38,311 nt of DNA from assembly GCA_025363295.1 (NCBI GenBank), contig JANYEC010000009.1:1-38311 (forward strand). The letters are read 5' to 3'. The notes under the pieces are model-generated. The model was not told where the DNA came from and ran no database searches. It saw only the letters and a program-made list of their open reading frames with translations. How positions within the stretch are numbered: the stretch's first letter is position 1; every line of letters begins with the position of its first letter. This document shows, in pieces, positions 15,837-25,626 of the stretch. Position numbers and translations under genes: made by a program. This DNA comes from Akkermansiaceae bacterium. Its GTDB lineage: Bacteria > Verrucomicrobiota > Verrucomicrobiia > Verrucomicrobiales > Akkermansiaceae.

Positions 15837-18800
15837 TCAGGGTGTCGAGACGGTGACTTTGGCATAATCAGACAATCCTGAAGGAGCTACACAGCGAATG
15901 CGGTATTCGTAGGAGGTACCCGGCGTAACCGCACTATCGGTGAAAGTCGTAGTGCCGGAAAGTAGGGTGGTTGCCAGCGGGACCCAATTTTTGCTACCAG
16001 CGTAGGCAGACTCGACGACGTAGGCAGTCTCATTGGTGGCGTTGTCCACCCAATTTAGCCGCACCTGTGTGCCCGAGAGAGCCGTGGCAGTGAGCGCGGT
16101 GGGCGCGAGCGGCGGTGTGTCAAGCAACGCAGAAGGAAGGCGAAAGGGGGAAGGTTCGACTTGGTTGCGATAATCAACTAACAGCGAACTACCACGGTTC
16201 AAAGTAAACTCATTTATCGTCACCGTTTGTCCGCCGACGGAGGCAGTACGCGGGACGAAGTTGTAAGTATCAATCTGTGAACCTAGCGTTACAGATAGAG
16301 TATTTCCACTATAATTAGTAACTGGCAATACGGTATCGGTGCTGCGGAATGGAAATAGCAATACGCGATACTCTGGAGCCACGACGCTGTTACGCTGGAT
16401 GACGAGTCGTTTCCAGCTTTCGCCAGTCGTGGCGTTTGAGAGGATTTCTGTGTAGGCCAATGCGGTTCCCTGCACGGACGCATCTGTTCCAAGCGTGGGC
16501 GTGCCTTGCGCACGAAGAATGCGCACTAACAATCGACGATTGCCCGTGGCAGCAGGTTCTTGGAGAACGACGTCTGTCGCTGGGTCGCAACCCGCAGGAA
16601 GTGAAGCACCGGTGACGATGGTGAGATCCTTAGCCATGGAGGCGAACCATTTGTAGGTATGGGTGGCCGTGTCTTTCTGCACGTCATCTGCACATAGCAC
16701 GTAGGGTTTTACTCCGCGAACGAGGCCAATGGTGCGATAAACTTGGCGCATGGGGTTATAGGGTTTGGCCTGAATGCCCTCGAAGGTGGCGGGTGTCTCC
16801 CATTGGGGGAACGCGACGAACTGGGTGTTGCCAAAGGATTCGAGAATTTTGTTGTCGGCCCGGCGGAAGTTGTTGTGGGTATTTTTTTCCGCTGCGTAGC
16901 CGCTAGTAATGGTGACTGGACTGGTGGTGTAGTTATTCCAACGCCATTCCTGACTGTAGCAATAGGTGGCATCGCCCGTGGCAAAAGTGGCAAGTCCACC
17001 CGTGGGCGACCAAGCGGCGAGCTTGGCAGGGATTCGCATTTTAGTTCCCTCTTGTGGCGTAGTTTTCATGCTCAGCCCATCAATTTCGACGATGCTCTGA
17101 AGGTTGCCCGCCTGAAGGCCAGAGTTGGTGCTACCGCTGTTGTAGTTAATGAATAAACGTCCCAACGCAGAAACGGTAAATGTATTGCGGTCGGCGAAGG
17201 TGTGACCACCCATGTCTTGCCGAACGTGGAAGAGCAAAGCGCTGGCATCGGGATCGTAGCCACTGCGCGAAATGAGAGTGCCTCCCTCGCAATCGAGGTA
17301 GTCAAGTCCGCCTTGCGCGTCTGTATTTTGCTGGGTCCACGTGGCGGTTGAGCCAATGTCGGACGCGAAAATAGCTGCGGGGAGGAGTTCATTATAATAG
17401 ACACTGCGAAGACTCAATTTACTGTCGCGTAAATCAACGAAAGTCTGATAGTTACCGCCTCCGTCTTTGTATTCGGTGCGAATGAAATTACGCCATGAGA
17501 AGTCGGCGTTGTTATCATTGGGGAACATCCATTTGAGACCGATGTAGTCGAGGGGTTCAATGAACGCCCGGCCTTTTTCCGCATCGCTTCCGCTGCCCCC
17601 AAGGAGGTCATATTTTACAAACGAGTAGCCGTAGGGCTGGGTTACCGATGGGAGCCAATATTTCGAGTAAGCTTGAAGATGGGGATGCGCGTAGAAGTTA
17701 TAACCCCGTTTAGCTAGAGGAATAAGATGAGCTCCGTAGATGTAGTTTTTACCCTGACCTTCGAGCGGTGCGCCTGAAGAAAACCAGCCATAGGTGAGAA
17801 ATTTATGATAGGAACTAACGGCGCGGGTAAACCAGCCATTAAGGTCCGCGGCGGAGTAACCCGCATCGGCGGTGGTGACTTCCCCTTCGAGAGCACAAGC
17901 GGTGACGAGTTTGAAGGAGTTAATCGCCACGTGGTTGCCTGCGGAGGATTCAGGAGCGACTCCTACATCAGTGTAATCGGTGTTAGAGTAATCGCTCGCG
18001 AAGTAGCCACCCATCATTTTGGCGACGACTTTACGAACCGTGTCCCGCTGCGTTTGATTCATGGCGTTGTAGGCCATATCGTAAGCTAGGGCATTGTGAT
18101 AGCCGCCAAATTTCCAGTGGTTAGCGAGTTTCGCACTGTAATTGGCTCCCGCAGCACCGGGGAAATCGTTGAGCGTGAGAATGTAGTTAGACCAAGTCGT
18201 TAGAGCGGAGGCAAGATTCGCGGAACGGGTGGAGACACCCGGTTGCCCTTCGCTAACGAGACATTCAAAGGCTTCGAGCGACATGAGGCCAGAAAGAGTG
18301 TACAACCCAGTGCCATCGGCGGCGTTAATCATACTTACGAGCGTCGTAGTATTTCCCGCGATGAGTTCGTTATACGTAACAGAGCGGTCGTAGAGGCCGA
18401 CGTTGTTAATGCGAGCCGTGCCGTCTGGCATGGTCTTGAGGGCGGTGGGCTGAGCGTCGTAGGCTAGACTGCGTCCACGACGGAGGATGTCAGTGTAGAG
18501 TTTCACCATTTTGAAGGCTTCTTGTCCGACTACTGTGTTCGACAGTCGATTGCGAATGTCGGGGAGCTCTTCGGCGTTGAAATAGACCCGGGGATGGATG
18601 CCTGACGTAGGAATGGGCACGACGGAACGAACGCCGGTCGAGTTGTAGGTAATGGCGCGCGAGCCCTTAATATCCGAGGTAAAAAGATCGACAGTCAAAG
18701 CAGCAGCCATGCTGCCAGTCGAACCACCGGCGTTTGTCGTGATCACATCGAAGCTGGCGGCAGAGAGTGGTTGAATGTTGGGCTCCGCGTAGCTAGCCGA

Positions 18801-21188
18801 AGTGGCTCCCGCGATGTTAGTTCCATTTTTGCGCCATTGATAACTGATCGGTCCTTCGCTATCCGCAACGACACTGAAGTTCCCGGTATTCCCTATTGGC
18901 ACCAACTGAGAAGCGGGTTGCGTGGCAATGGTTGGTGGAAGTATGTTCACACTTAACGTTCCGGCGGCGCTCGTGCTAGAACCATCTTCATTGCTCACTA
19001 CGACATCGTAATCGCCTGCATCGACGAGGCGCGCCACAGTTTTAGTATATGTTGGGAAGGTGGCTCCGGCGATGGCGACTCCGTTTTTGCGCCACTGGTA
19101 AATGAGCGGCTTCAGGCTATCAGCAACGACGCTGAAACTGGCCGATACACCCGAAGTGACTGTCAAGGCGACGGGTTGACTCGTGATGTTAGGCGGCGGC
19201 ACGACGACATATAAACTGGCTGGCGAACTGATGGTGCTCCCCGCCAGATTACTCACAACCACGTCATAGTTCACTGCGTCGGCTACTGCCGAATTGTAAA
19301 TCGTGAAACTAGCGCCTGTTGCGCCCGCGATACCCACCCCGTTTTTGCGCCACTGATACGACAACGGAGCCAGACTGTTGGCCGTGACACTAAAGTTATA
19401 GCTTCCGTTTAAAGCCACACTGCCACCCTGAGGTTGCAAGCTAATGGACGGTGCAGGTGTGGTTTGATAATTGCCAAGCGTCACGGTGTTGCCCACTTTG
19501 GAAACAACCAAGCTTCCTAAATAATCGGAGGTGATGACACGTCCGCCAAAGGCGACGTTATTAAAGGCACCGGATAGCACACCCGTACTACTAAGGATGT
19601 TGTAGGTGTTGCCAGGAGATGGCAGGTGGCCGTTGATGGTGGAAACCACTAGGTCGCCGCCGAGAACGGTGTTGCCGGTGACACTCAGGAAATCGTATTG
19701 CCCGGTCTGAAAAGCACTAGCTTGCGCAGTGCCACCTAGGTCGATAGCGAGCTTGCCTGAGTTGACGGTATAGTTTCCAGTAATGGTCGTTCGCCCTGCG
19801 ATCCCAGTGCTACCCGGAGAAAGTATGCCGCCGTTGTTGTAGAGAGTGCCCTTGCCAACACAATTGGCGACCGGATCAACGTTTGCGCTGCCACCTGCGA
19901 CGCCAGTAACGGAGGAATACCCGAGGTTCGCTGCGGTGTATGCGGCAACCGCCAACGTGCCGCCATTGAAATTAAAATTACTGATATCATTCGTGCCAGT
20001 GGTCAAGACCTGCCCTTGAATGGCACCCGCACTAATCAGCATGCCCGTGCCACTGAGGCAATAGGCTGTCTGATTGTTAGAAATAGTACCGCCAGGACCG
20101 AGGGTAAGGGTGTTCACAGTTCCGCCGTTATTTCCGCCGCCTACCATCAATCCGTTTTGCAAAGTGCCACCGCTATGGATCACCCGTGTGCTGATGCTCC
20201 CGCCGAGGGTGTTGCCACCATTGGCCTGCGCCAAATCGACCTGTCCGCCAGTGATGATCATGTTAGCAATGCCGCTGCCTGACGACGCGCCGAATGAGAA
20301 GCGGCCCCCATTTGTGTAAACTGAGTTTTGACAAGTAACCTTGAATGTGCCGCCGCTGATAGAAATCGTTCCCCCGGCGAGGAAGCGCGCACCCGTGAAT
20401 GAGAGAGATCCACCTTTGACTTCTAAGGTGCCAAGCGCGGAATCGCTGCTGTTGCGGGCAACGTCACCAAAGTTCCACGTGCCGGAGTTTACTTGAATAT
20501 TTCCGGTGCCAGTTAAGGCGAGCGAACCAAAAGTACTACCCGTGCTGCTATTAAGGATTGTGTTAATACTTGTTGTAACGGGGGCGATGGTTCCATCACC
20601 GCCGAGAATGAGCATTCCCCCATTACGGACTTGTAAGGGGTAATTTGAATTGTTCGTACTTAGCAAGTTAATGCTATTTCCAGATGCCGGGCTGAGAATC
20701 ATCGTTCCGACGTTAGACACATCATTGACCAAGATCGAAGTGTTGACCGTGGAGGTGATCGAACCTGTAATGAGAAGCTTACCCGCTGTGCCGACTTTCC
20801 AAGTTTGATTCGTGGCATCGGCCGAAAGATTCGCCGTGATTGTATTGACTCCCGTTGTCTGGCCCGCTGTGGAAATACCAGAACTACCAATCGTAATTAT
20901 ATTACTGCTGATAGAGCCACCTAAAGTCCAGCCACCACCCGCAGTGGAAAACAATAGGCCGTTGATCGCCCTGTTGGAAAGTGTGATCTGAGGTTGGTTG
21001 GTCGTAGGTGCACCCGTGAATGCCGCGATATCCGATGTCAGGTTATTGTTGGGAAGCAAATTCCAGTTAGATGCATTTTCAAAATCGCCATTGAGAGCAC
21101 CGCTCCAAGTGACATTTGCCGCATGAGCGAGAGGCGCCAAAGACAGAGCTAAAAGCCCCACCAATAGGTTTTCAAATGAATTGAACAT
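15837..21188 (-). CDS. Giant secreted modular protein: beta-strand-repeat region, three Ig-like modules, heparinase II/III-like domain, FN3
   Basis: This 1783-residue exoprotein starts at an ATG with a clear signal peptide (LLVGLLALSLAPLAHA, cleavage near residue 23). Residues about 25-575 are Gly/Asn/Thr-rich beta repeats of the autotransporter-associated kind (ITGNYTVNSGKLAIDLGG, FLSVTGNTVLGGDLVVST). Three Ig-like modules follow at about 579-663, 665-748 and 751-835, each with the core SYQWRKNG or IYQWRKNG and IAGAT. Residues about 838-1690 form a heparinase II/III-like region. It opens with SGIHPRVYFNAEELP, contains GWFSSGAPLEGQGKNY and GGHTFADRNTF (His1329), and ends with VLCADDVQKD. A fibronectin type III module (about 1693-1783) closes the protein. 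No C-terminal PEP or LPXTG sorting tail and no autotransporter barrel is visible. It is probably a cell-surface or released lyase with its own adhesion stalk. Its catalytic domain is clearly paralogous to the 21277-23880 product. Confidence 0.82.
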   Translation of the reverse strand: MFNSFENLLVGLLALSLAPLAHAANVTWSGALNGDFENASNWNLLPNNNLTSDIAAFTGAPTTNQPQITLSNRAINGLLFSTAGGGWTLGGSISSNIITIGSSGISTAGQTTGVNTITANLSADATNQTWKVGTAGKLLITGSITSTVNTSILVNDVSNVGTMILSPASGNSINLLSTNNSNYPLQVRNGGMLILGGDGTIAPVTTSINTILNSSTGSTFGSLALTGTGNIQVNSGTWNFGDVARNSSDSALGTLEVKGGSLSFTGARFLAGGTISISGGTFKVTCQNSVYTNGGRFSFGASSGSGIANMIITGGQVDLAQANGGNTLGGSISTRVIHSGGTLQNGLMVGGGNNGGTVNTLTLGPGGTISNNQTAYCLSGTGMLISAGAIQGQVLTTGTNDISNFNFNGGTLAVAAYTAANLGYSSVTGVAGGSANVDPVANCVGKGTLYNNGGILSPGSTGIAGRTTITGNYTVNSGKLAIDLGGTAQASAFQTGQYDFLSVTGNTVLGGDLVVSTINGHLPSPGNTYNILSSTGVLSGAFNNVAFGGRVITSDYLGSLVVSKVGNTVTLGNYQTTPAPSISLQPQGGSVALNGSYNFSVTANSLAPLSYQWRKNGVGIAGATGASFTIYNSAVADAVNYDVVVSNLAGSTISSPASLYVVVPPPNITSQPVALTVTSGVSASFSVVADSLKPLIYQWRKNGVAIAGATFPTYTKTVARLVDAGDYDVVVSNEDGSSTSAAGTLSVNILPPTIATQPASQLVPIGNTGNFSVVADSEGPISYQWRKNGTNIAGATSASYAEPNIQPLSAASFDVITTNAGGSTGSMAAALTVDLFTSDIKGSRAITYNSTGVRSVVPIPTSGIHPRVYFNAEELPDIRNRLSNTVVGQEAFKMVKLYTDILRRGRSLAYDAQPTALKTMPDGTARINNVGLYDRSVTYNELIAGNTTTLVSMINAADGTGLYTLSGLMSLEAFECLVSEGQPGVSTRSANLASALTTWSNYILTLNDFPGAAGANYSAKLANHWKFGGYHNALAYDMAYNAMNQTQRDTVRKVVAKMMGGYFASDYSNTDYTDVGVAPESSAGNHVAINSFKLVTACALEGEVTTADAGYSAADLNGWFTRAVSSYHKFLTYGWFSSGAPLEGQGKNYIYGAHLIPLAKRGYNFYAHPHLQAYSKYWLPSVTQPYGYSFVKYDLLGGSGSDAEKGRAFIEPLDYIGLKWMFPNDNNADFSWRNFIRTEYKDGGGNYQTFVDLRDSKLSLRSVYYNELLPAAIFASDIGSTATWTQQNTDAQGGLDYLDCEGGTLISRSGYDPDASALLFHVRQDMGGHTFADRNTFTVSALGRLFINYNSGSTNSGLQAGNLQSIVEIDGLSMKTTPQEGTKMRIPAKLAAWSPTGGLATFATGDATYCYSQEWRWNNYTTSPVTITSGYAAEKNTHNNFRRADNKILESFGNTQFVAFPQWETPATFEGIQAKPYNPMRQVYRTIGLVRGVKPYVLCADDVQKDTATHTYKWFASMAKDLTIVTGASLPAGCDPATDVVLQEPAATGNRRLLVRILRAQGTPTLGTDASVQGTALAYTEILSNATTGESWKRLVIQRNSVVAPEYRVLLFPFRSTDTVLPVTNYSGNTLSVTLGSQIDTYNFVPRTASVGGQTVTINEFTLNRGSSLLVDYRNQVEPSPFRLPSALLDTPPLAPTALTATALSGTQVRLNWVDNATNETAYVVESAYAGSKNWVPLATTLLSGTTTFTDSAVTPGTSYEYRIRCVAPSGLSDYAKVTVSTP
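18684..19454 (-). repeat. Three tandem Ig-like coding modules with a 258-bp period
   Basis: Inside the giant lyase-like gene the segment coding YQWRKNG recurs with its conserved TTTTTGCGCC (plus strand) core, GCGCC beginning at 18831, 19089 and 19347. The spacing is exactly 258 bp (86 codons) both times. The intervening sequences have diverged, so this is old tandem domain duplication rather than a recent repeat. Confidence 0.75.
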
Positions 21189-21212
21189 GGGCTTTTGGGT
21201 TTTTGGGTTTTG
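21189..21212 (-). repeat. Short A4-5/C3 repeat directly upstream of the giant lyase start
   Basis: On the coding strand the bases immediately before the ATG read as AAAACCC, AAAAACCC, AAAAGCCC. There is no Shine-Dalgarno. The tract may be an unstructured leader that favours ribosome entry, or a simple-sequence tract that can change length. Nothing in one sequence tells these apart. Confidence 0.4.
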
Positions 21213-21276
21213 AAAAGAGACAATGAGAAATATTTATTGATTGATCAAACAATTTTGGGTTATGATTTCATACTTT

Positions 21277-23880
21277 TCACTTGGTGATTGTAGTGGGAAG
21301 ATCTTTGTTGATCTGTATAAGGTTTTGACCGTTTCTTGTGATACTCAGATTGTATTTCCCAGAGGGCGACTTCACAAACTGGATTTGATCTTTCTGAGCA
21401 TTTGAGGTTAAAGTCAACGAATCGTGATTGCTGTTCCATTGGCTTATCGGCAATGATGCTCCATTCCGATATGCATAAAGCAAGACTTTGAAATCCGGCG
21501 AGATGGATTTTGATGCAATGATCAGCCGACGAATGGTTCCGTATTTTTTGGCGTTGTCGACATTGGGCAACTCAACAATTTCCGGCTTAATAGGAGTCTC
21601 AGTGGAAATATTCAACACCCGCACTAGCAACATGGGTTGATTGGCCGGAATGGTAGTCCCCGCAGCCAATTCCGACGGCAGGGGATCTTTGTTAGGTGAA
21701 AGACTTTGGTCTGGGTCCGCTCCGGTGAGATAAACATCCATCTCGCGGTCATTCTTTTTGTCGATGCGGGCTATCTGAATGTCATGCTCCACAGCTAGGG
21801 TCCAATCATACCGATGCGACTCGTTGTCCTTCTGAATGTCGTCCACCACGAGAAGATAGGGACTTTCCCCCCGGACGAGTCCAGCGGTGCGAAAGGCACG
21901 AACGACCGGGAAAGCCGACTTACGGACATAGGGAGAGAGCGCCCCCTTGGGCAGAATCCAATGTGGATATTGGAAATGCGGGACCGTTAGATAGGCGTAA
22001 GGAAGTTTAGTAAAGGCAAAATCATTCACTGTTTCCTTAACAGGCTCGTAGCCAGCGGGAACCGCAATCTTCCCTGCTTCCACGTCAGGCGCAGAGTAGA
22101 AGCCGGGTTTTTTTTCAAGGCGTTTCCAATTCCAATCCCAAGCATATTTAGCATCGCCAACCATAAATGAGGCTAAAGGTTGATCAACAAAATCCACACA
22201 ACGGCCGGGTACAATTTCGCTCTGCGACTGACCATCGATTGAGACCACACTGTTTTCGGTGGTGCGAAACGAGGCATAACCATTTGGCGACCAGATGCGA
22301 CCGGCACCGGCGACCATGATTGCGTTGCGGTCGGCAAAAGGGTGCCCGCCATTCGCCTGGCGGGTGTGCATGTTGAGTTGCGTGGCGTCTTTGTCCCAAC
22401 CACTACGGGTCATCATAAGGGCGCGCTCACCGCAGAAAAATGTGTTCCCGAGTTGGAGCTTCGCTGGATCATTGTTAGTAGGATTAAAATCCGTTGCAAA
22501 AATAGCATAGAAAAGGAGAGCGTTGAAATAACCGTCAGGACGATCCGGCACTCCAGAATAGTCCTCGTGTATAGCTTGGCGGTAATACCAGTCGATGACC
22601 TTGTCATCGGGAAACATGAACTTGAGACCGAGCGAATCCATCGGCGCAAAGCCACCTTTCGCGCTGCGACTCCCCCCTAGAAGATCGTATTTGTGGAAAC
22701 CGGTGAGCATAGGATTGCTACTGTGTGGTAGAAATTTCTTGGCATAAGCCTGAAGATATGGATGCCCACAAAGATTCTCAAAGCCATAGGCTTTATCGCG
22801 CATGGCAAAGAGGATGACACCGTCCATGCCGAGCTGATTTTTTGCTTCACCCTCGAAAGTGGCACCGGATTGAAACCAGCCATAGGTAAACAGATTTCGC
22901 CAACCGCGATACATGCCGCGCACTTTGAGGTCGTTGAAGCCAGCTTCGCCCTCAATGGCGAGGACCTCGTAGAGCCAATAAGAGAAAGTGGCCCAGTTGC
23001 TACGAGAGCTTTCCGCAGTGTTGAAGGTGCCATAATTGTCGTGCGACCAAGTGCTTTCAGCGAGTTCGTCGTGGATCAATTTTTTCTGCGTGGGTGTTAG
23101 CCAAAGATAAAGATAGTCGTAGGCAAAGGCGAGTTGGAACCTACCAATCGGCTCCTCTATCGGTTTAGCGGATTTTTTCTTAATGCGCTCGGCGTCCCTT
23201 TTGAGTTGATCAATTTTCAAACAGTTAACGGTGGCAGCGGCGCAGCGTTTAGCCCCGTCTGCGTCGTTGTCGATGAGGCAGCGAAAGGCTTCCAGCGAGA
23301 GGGTGTTCCAATAGAACGCTGGAAAATCGGTGGCCGTGCCTTTAATTAGCGAATCGTAAAAGGCTGCGACGGCAGGATTGTGATTATAACCACCCTTGCC
23401 ACGATCCGCATTTAACCGAAACACAGGAATCCGCCCGTGGAACCCTTGATAGCTACCTTTATATAAATCGGGCTTTGCATAGTCAGCAGAGTCATCGTAG
23501 GTGCCCTTCATCGAATGAGTCCACCCGAGAATGTTTTTCCACGCCTCCTGACCACAGCGGGTGTTTTTGATGCGAGCCCGAACGGCGGGCAGATCGTCTG
23601 GTCCAAAAAGGATGCGCGGATGCACTCCTGGCGCAGGAATTTGCGAAAGCTGCCGGACGCCCGTCTGATCTAACTTGACTTCGCGGGAGCCAAAGTCGTT
23701 CAAAGGAGCTAAACCCCAAAGCAAGACATTCGGTTTGCCATCGTCCGTAGTGGAATTCGAATATGAATCAGCAGCTTTGTCCTTAAAAGGGGAAAGCGCA
23801 GGATCAAATTGGCCAGCTGCGGAAAGCGGCAGGGTAGCGCATGTAAAAGGAATAAATAAGTAAAATAGTGATTTCATCAT
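21277..23880 (-). CDS. Secreted heparinase II/III-like protein, paralog of the giant protein's catalytic region
   Basis: This 867-residue protein begins MMKSLFYLFIPFTCATLPLSAAGQ, a signal peptide cut near residue 22. It shares with the 1783-residue protein the order of motifs PGVHPRILFGPDDLP, GWFQSGATFEGEAKN, KYDLLGGSRS, LGLKFMFPDD, GGHPFADRN (His513) and LLVVDDIQKD. It therefore appears to be a stand-alone version of that lyase domain without Ig, FN3 or repeat modules. In both paralogs the second His of the classical HxHxD motif is Phe. Where the giant protein has Tyr after GKN, this one has Gln, so the two may differ in substrate or one may be inactive. Likely activity is uronate beta-elimination outside the cytoplasm; this rests on family resemblance only. 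It lies 134 bp downstream of the second GH43 gene. Confidence 0.78.
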   Translation of the reverse strand: MMKSLFYLFIPFTCATLPLSAAGQFDPALSPFKDKAADSYSNSTTDDGKPNVLLWGLAPLNDFGSREVKLDQTGVRQLSQIPAPGVHPRILFGPDDLPAVRARIKNTRCGQEAWKNILGWTHSMKGTYDDSADYAKPDLYKGSYQGFHGRIPVFRLNADRGKGGYNHNPAVAAFYDSLIKGTATDFPAFYWNTLSLEAFRCLIDNDADGAKRCAAATVNCLKIDQLKRDAERIKKKSAKPIEEPIGRFQLAFAYDYLYLWLTPTQKKLIHDELAESTWSHDNYGTFNTAESSRSNWATFSYWLYEVLAIEGEAGFNDLKVRGMYRGWRNLFTYGWFQSGATFEGEAKNQLGMDGVILFAMRDKAYGFENLCGHPYLQAYAKKFLPHSSNPMLTGFHKYDLLGGSRSAKGGFAPMDSLGLKFMFPDDKVIDWYYRQAIHEDYSGVPDRPDGYFNALLFYAIFATDFNPTNNDPAKLQLGNTFFCGERALMMTRSGWDKDATQLNMHTRQANGGHPFADRNAIMVAGAGRIWSPNGYASFRTTENSVVSIDGQSQSEIVPGRCVDFVDQPLASFMVGDAKYAWDWNWKRLEKKPGFYSAPDVEAGKIAVPAGYEPVKETVNDFAFTKLPYAYLTVPHFQYPHWILPKGALSPYVRKSAFPVVRAFRTAGLVRGESPYLLVVDDIQKDNESHRYDWTLAVEHDIQIARIDKKNDREMDVYLTGADPDQSLSPNKDPLPSELAAGTTIPANQPMLLVRVLNISTETPIKPEIVELPNVDNAKKYGTIRRLIIASKSISPDFKVLLYAYRNGASLPISQWNSNHDSLTLTSNAQKDQIQFVKSPSGKYNLSITRNGQNLIQINKDLPTTITK

Positions 23881-24014
23881 CGGTGATTTAAGTAAATTAG
23901 GAATTGTAATGATATTAAGTCGCGCCTGCCGGGATCGTAGATACCGCGATTGGGGCTACCTTCGGGGCAGCTCGCACGGCATTGTTCCCAATTTATGATA
24001 CTGATAGATATGCA

Positions 24015-25622
24015 TTACGTTGGTTGGTAATCGAAGTAATCAAACTCAGCCCAAATCGAGCGATAGCCCACATCTTGACAGCACATGCCCCAGAAGGTTC
24101 CAGTGAAATTACTGTGCGGTGACACCCAGTCGCCAAGCATGGTCGCTTCGAACACTCGATCCACCTCGTTCCATCTTTCACCGTCGAGCGACCATGAAAA
24201 ACGAAGCTGGTCAAAGTCATTCTCCATTCGAATGTAGATCTTCTCACCGGCATCAAGAGGCAATTCAATCACTTCGTAGCGACTGACTTTCGTATTCTCG
24301 GATGAAATCACACCTAACTTAATCTTACCTTCACCGGCGGAAGTGATGCGAAAATAATGATAATGCAACCGATCGTAATAAGCGATTAGACCGGCGGCCT
24401 GCTTAAAGTTTTCCGGTTTGAATGCAACGCAGGTCTCCGCAGTTGCCTTGAAATGTTGGAGGCGTCGCGCGACGAGACTTTGGTCGAAACAGGACGCGAG
24501 CGAGTCACGCCCCCTGAGACTCAACCGGCCCGCGCACTTGGTTAGTGAGCACCAGTCAGGGGCGATCGGTTCGCGGAGTGTTTGGAAATGGGGGTTGAGC
24601 CCCGGCCCATCAAAATCGTCGCGGAGCACATCCCCTGGCCACGGATTCAACGGCAGGTCCACCTCTGCGGTGTCGCGTGGCGAGTTGTCCCCGTGCGCCA
24701 GCCTAGGCCATTGGTCCTCATCCCAGCGAAGTTTTTGTAGGCAAGTCTCGCGGCCGAGGGGAGCTGATTTATTTTCCTCGCGATCCATTACAAGGCGCGC
24801 TGTCCGCTGAAGTGGCCGATGGCAAAGATGCACGGTAAACCACTCGCCCGCCAAGGTTTCAACAAAGCAACCGTGCCCAGCGGACTTGAGATTCAGATGA
24901 TCCTTCTGAAATGAGGTGAGCACCGGATTCTGCGGATGCAGTTCATATGGACCTATCAGATTTCTACTGCGGCAAACGCTAATCGCGTGGCGCATTGCAG
25001 TTCCGCCTTCAGCGGTGATTAGATAATACCAGCCGTCCTTTTTGAGCAGATGTGGCCCTTCCGTTAGGCCAATGGCGCTGCCAGTCCAAATTTTTACTGG
25101 CTTCCCGACCAAACACATTTTTTGCCCATTGAACTCTTGCAGGATGATACCATCGAAACGAACGGGGGTGAATGCTTCGCCCATTTGCATCTGTACGATG
25201 TATTTCCGACCGCCGTCATCATGAAATAGGCTTGGATCAAAACCGCTAGAGTTAAGGAAAATCGGTTCGCTCCACGGCCCCTCGATGCAGTCAGCGGTGG
25301 CAAGATAGTTTGGTGTGTCCATCACGACTCCACCCATGTGGTGGCGGACGTTAGTATAAATTAACCAGAATTTCCCGTCAGCATGTGTCAGGCACGGAGC
25401 CCATACGCCGCCAGAATTCTGGCAGCCCTTCATGTCCAGCTGAGAGACGCGATCAAGTGCGCGACCGAGCAGCCGCCAGTTCACGAGATCACGAGAATGA
25501 TGAATCTGTACGCCGGGAAACCACTCGAAGGTCGAAGTAGCAATATAATAATCGTCGCCGACGCGGCAGATGGACGGGTCAGGGTTGAAGCCCGTGAGGA
25601 TGGGATTGCGAAGGGTGTTCAT
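24015..25622 (-). CDS. GH43 beta-xylosidase-like enzyme (XynB3-type architecture)
   Basis: The 535-residue protein matches the length and residue spacing of Geobacillus XynB3-type beta-xylosidases. Asp15 in FNPDPS is the base, Asp129 in SGFDPSLF the pKa modulator and Glu188 in LTEGPHL the acid; the XynB3 residues are 15, 128 and 187. VGDDYYIATSTFEWFPGVQIHHS and DGWYYLITAEGGT are textbook segments. Residues about 340-535 are the second beta-sandwich that closes the active site. There is no signal peptide, so it should release xylose (possibly arabinose) from imported oligosaccharides. It begins 4 nt after the stop of the upstream GH43 gene. Of the three GH43 enzymes here this has the clearest predicted specificity, although close relatives also include arabinofuranosidases. 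Confidence 0.88.
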   Translation of the reverse strand: MNTLRNPILTGFNPDPSICRVGDDYYIATSTFEWFPGVQIHHSRDLVNWRLLGRALDRVSQLDMKGCQNSGGVWAPCLTHADGKFWLIYTNVRHHMGGVVMDTPNYLATADCIEGPWSEPIFLNSSGFDPSLFHDDGGRKYIVQMQMGEAFTPVRFDGIILQEFNGQKMCLVGKPVKIWTGSAIGLTEGPHLLKKDGWYYLITAEGGTAMRHAISVCRSRNLIGPYELHPQNPVLTSFQKDHLNLKSAGHGCFVETLAGEWFTVHLCHRPLQRTARLVMDREENKSAPLGRETCLQKLRWDEDQWPRLAHGDNSPRDTAEVDLPLNPWPGDVLRDDFDGPGLNPHFQTLREPIAPDWCSLTKCAGRLSLRGRDSLASCFDQSLVARRLQHFKATAETCVAFKPENFKQAAGLIAYYDRLHYHYFRITSAGEGKIKLGVISSENTKVSRYEVIELPLDAGEKIYIRMENDFDQLRFSWSLDGERWNEVDRVFEATMLGDWVSPHSNFTGTFWGMCCQDVGYRSIWAEFDYFDYQPT

Positions 25623-25626
25623 CGTA

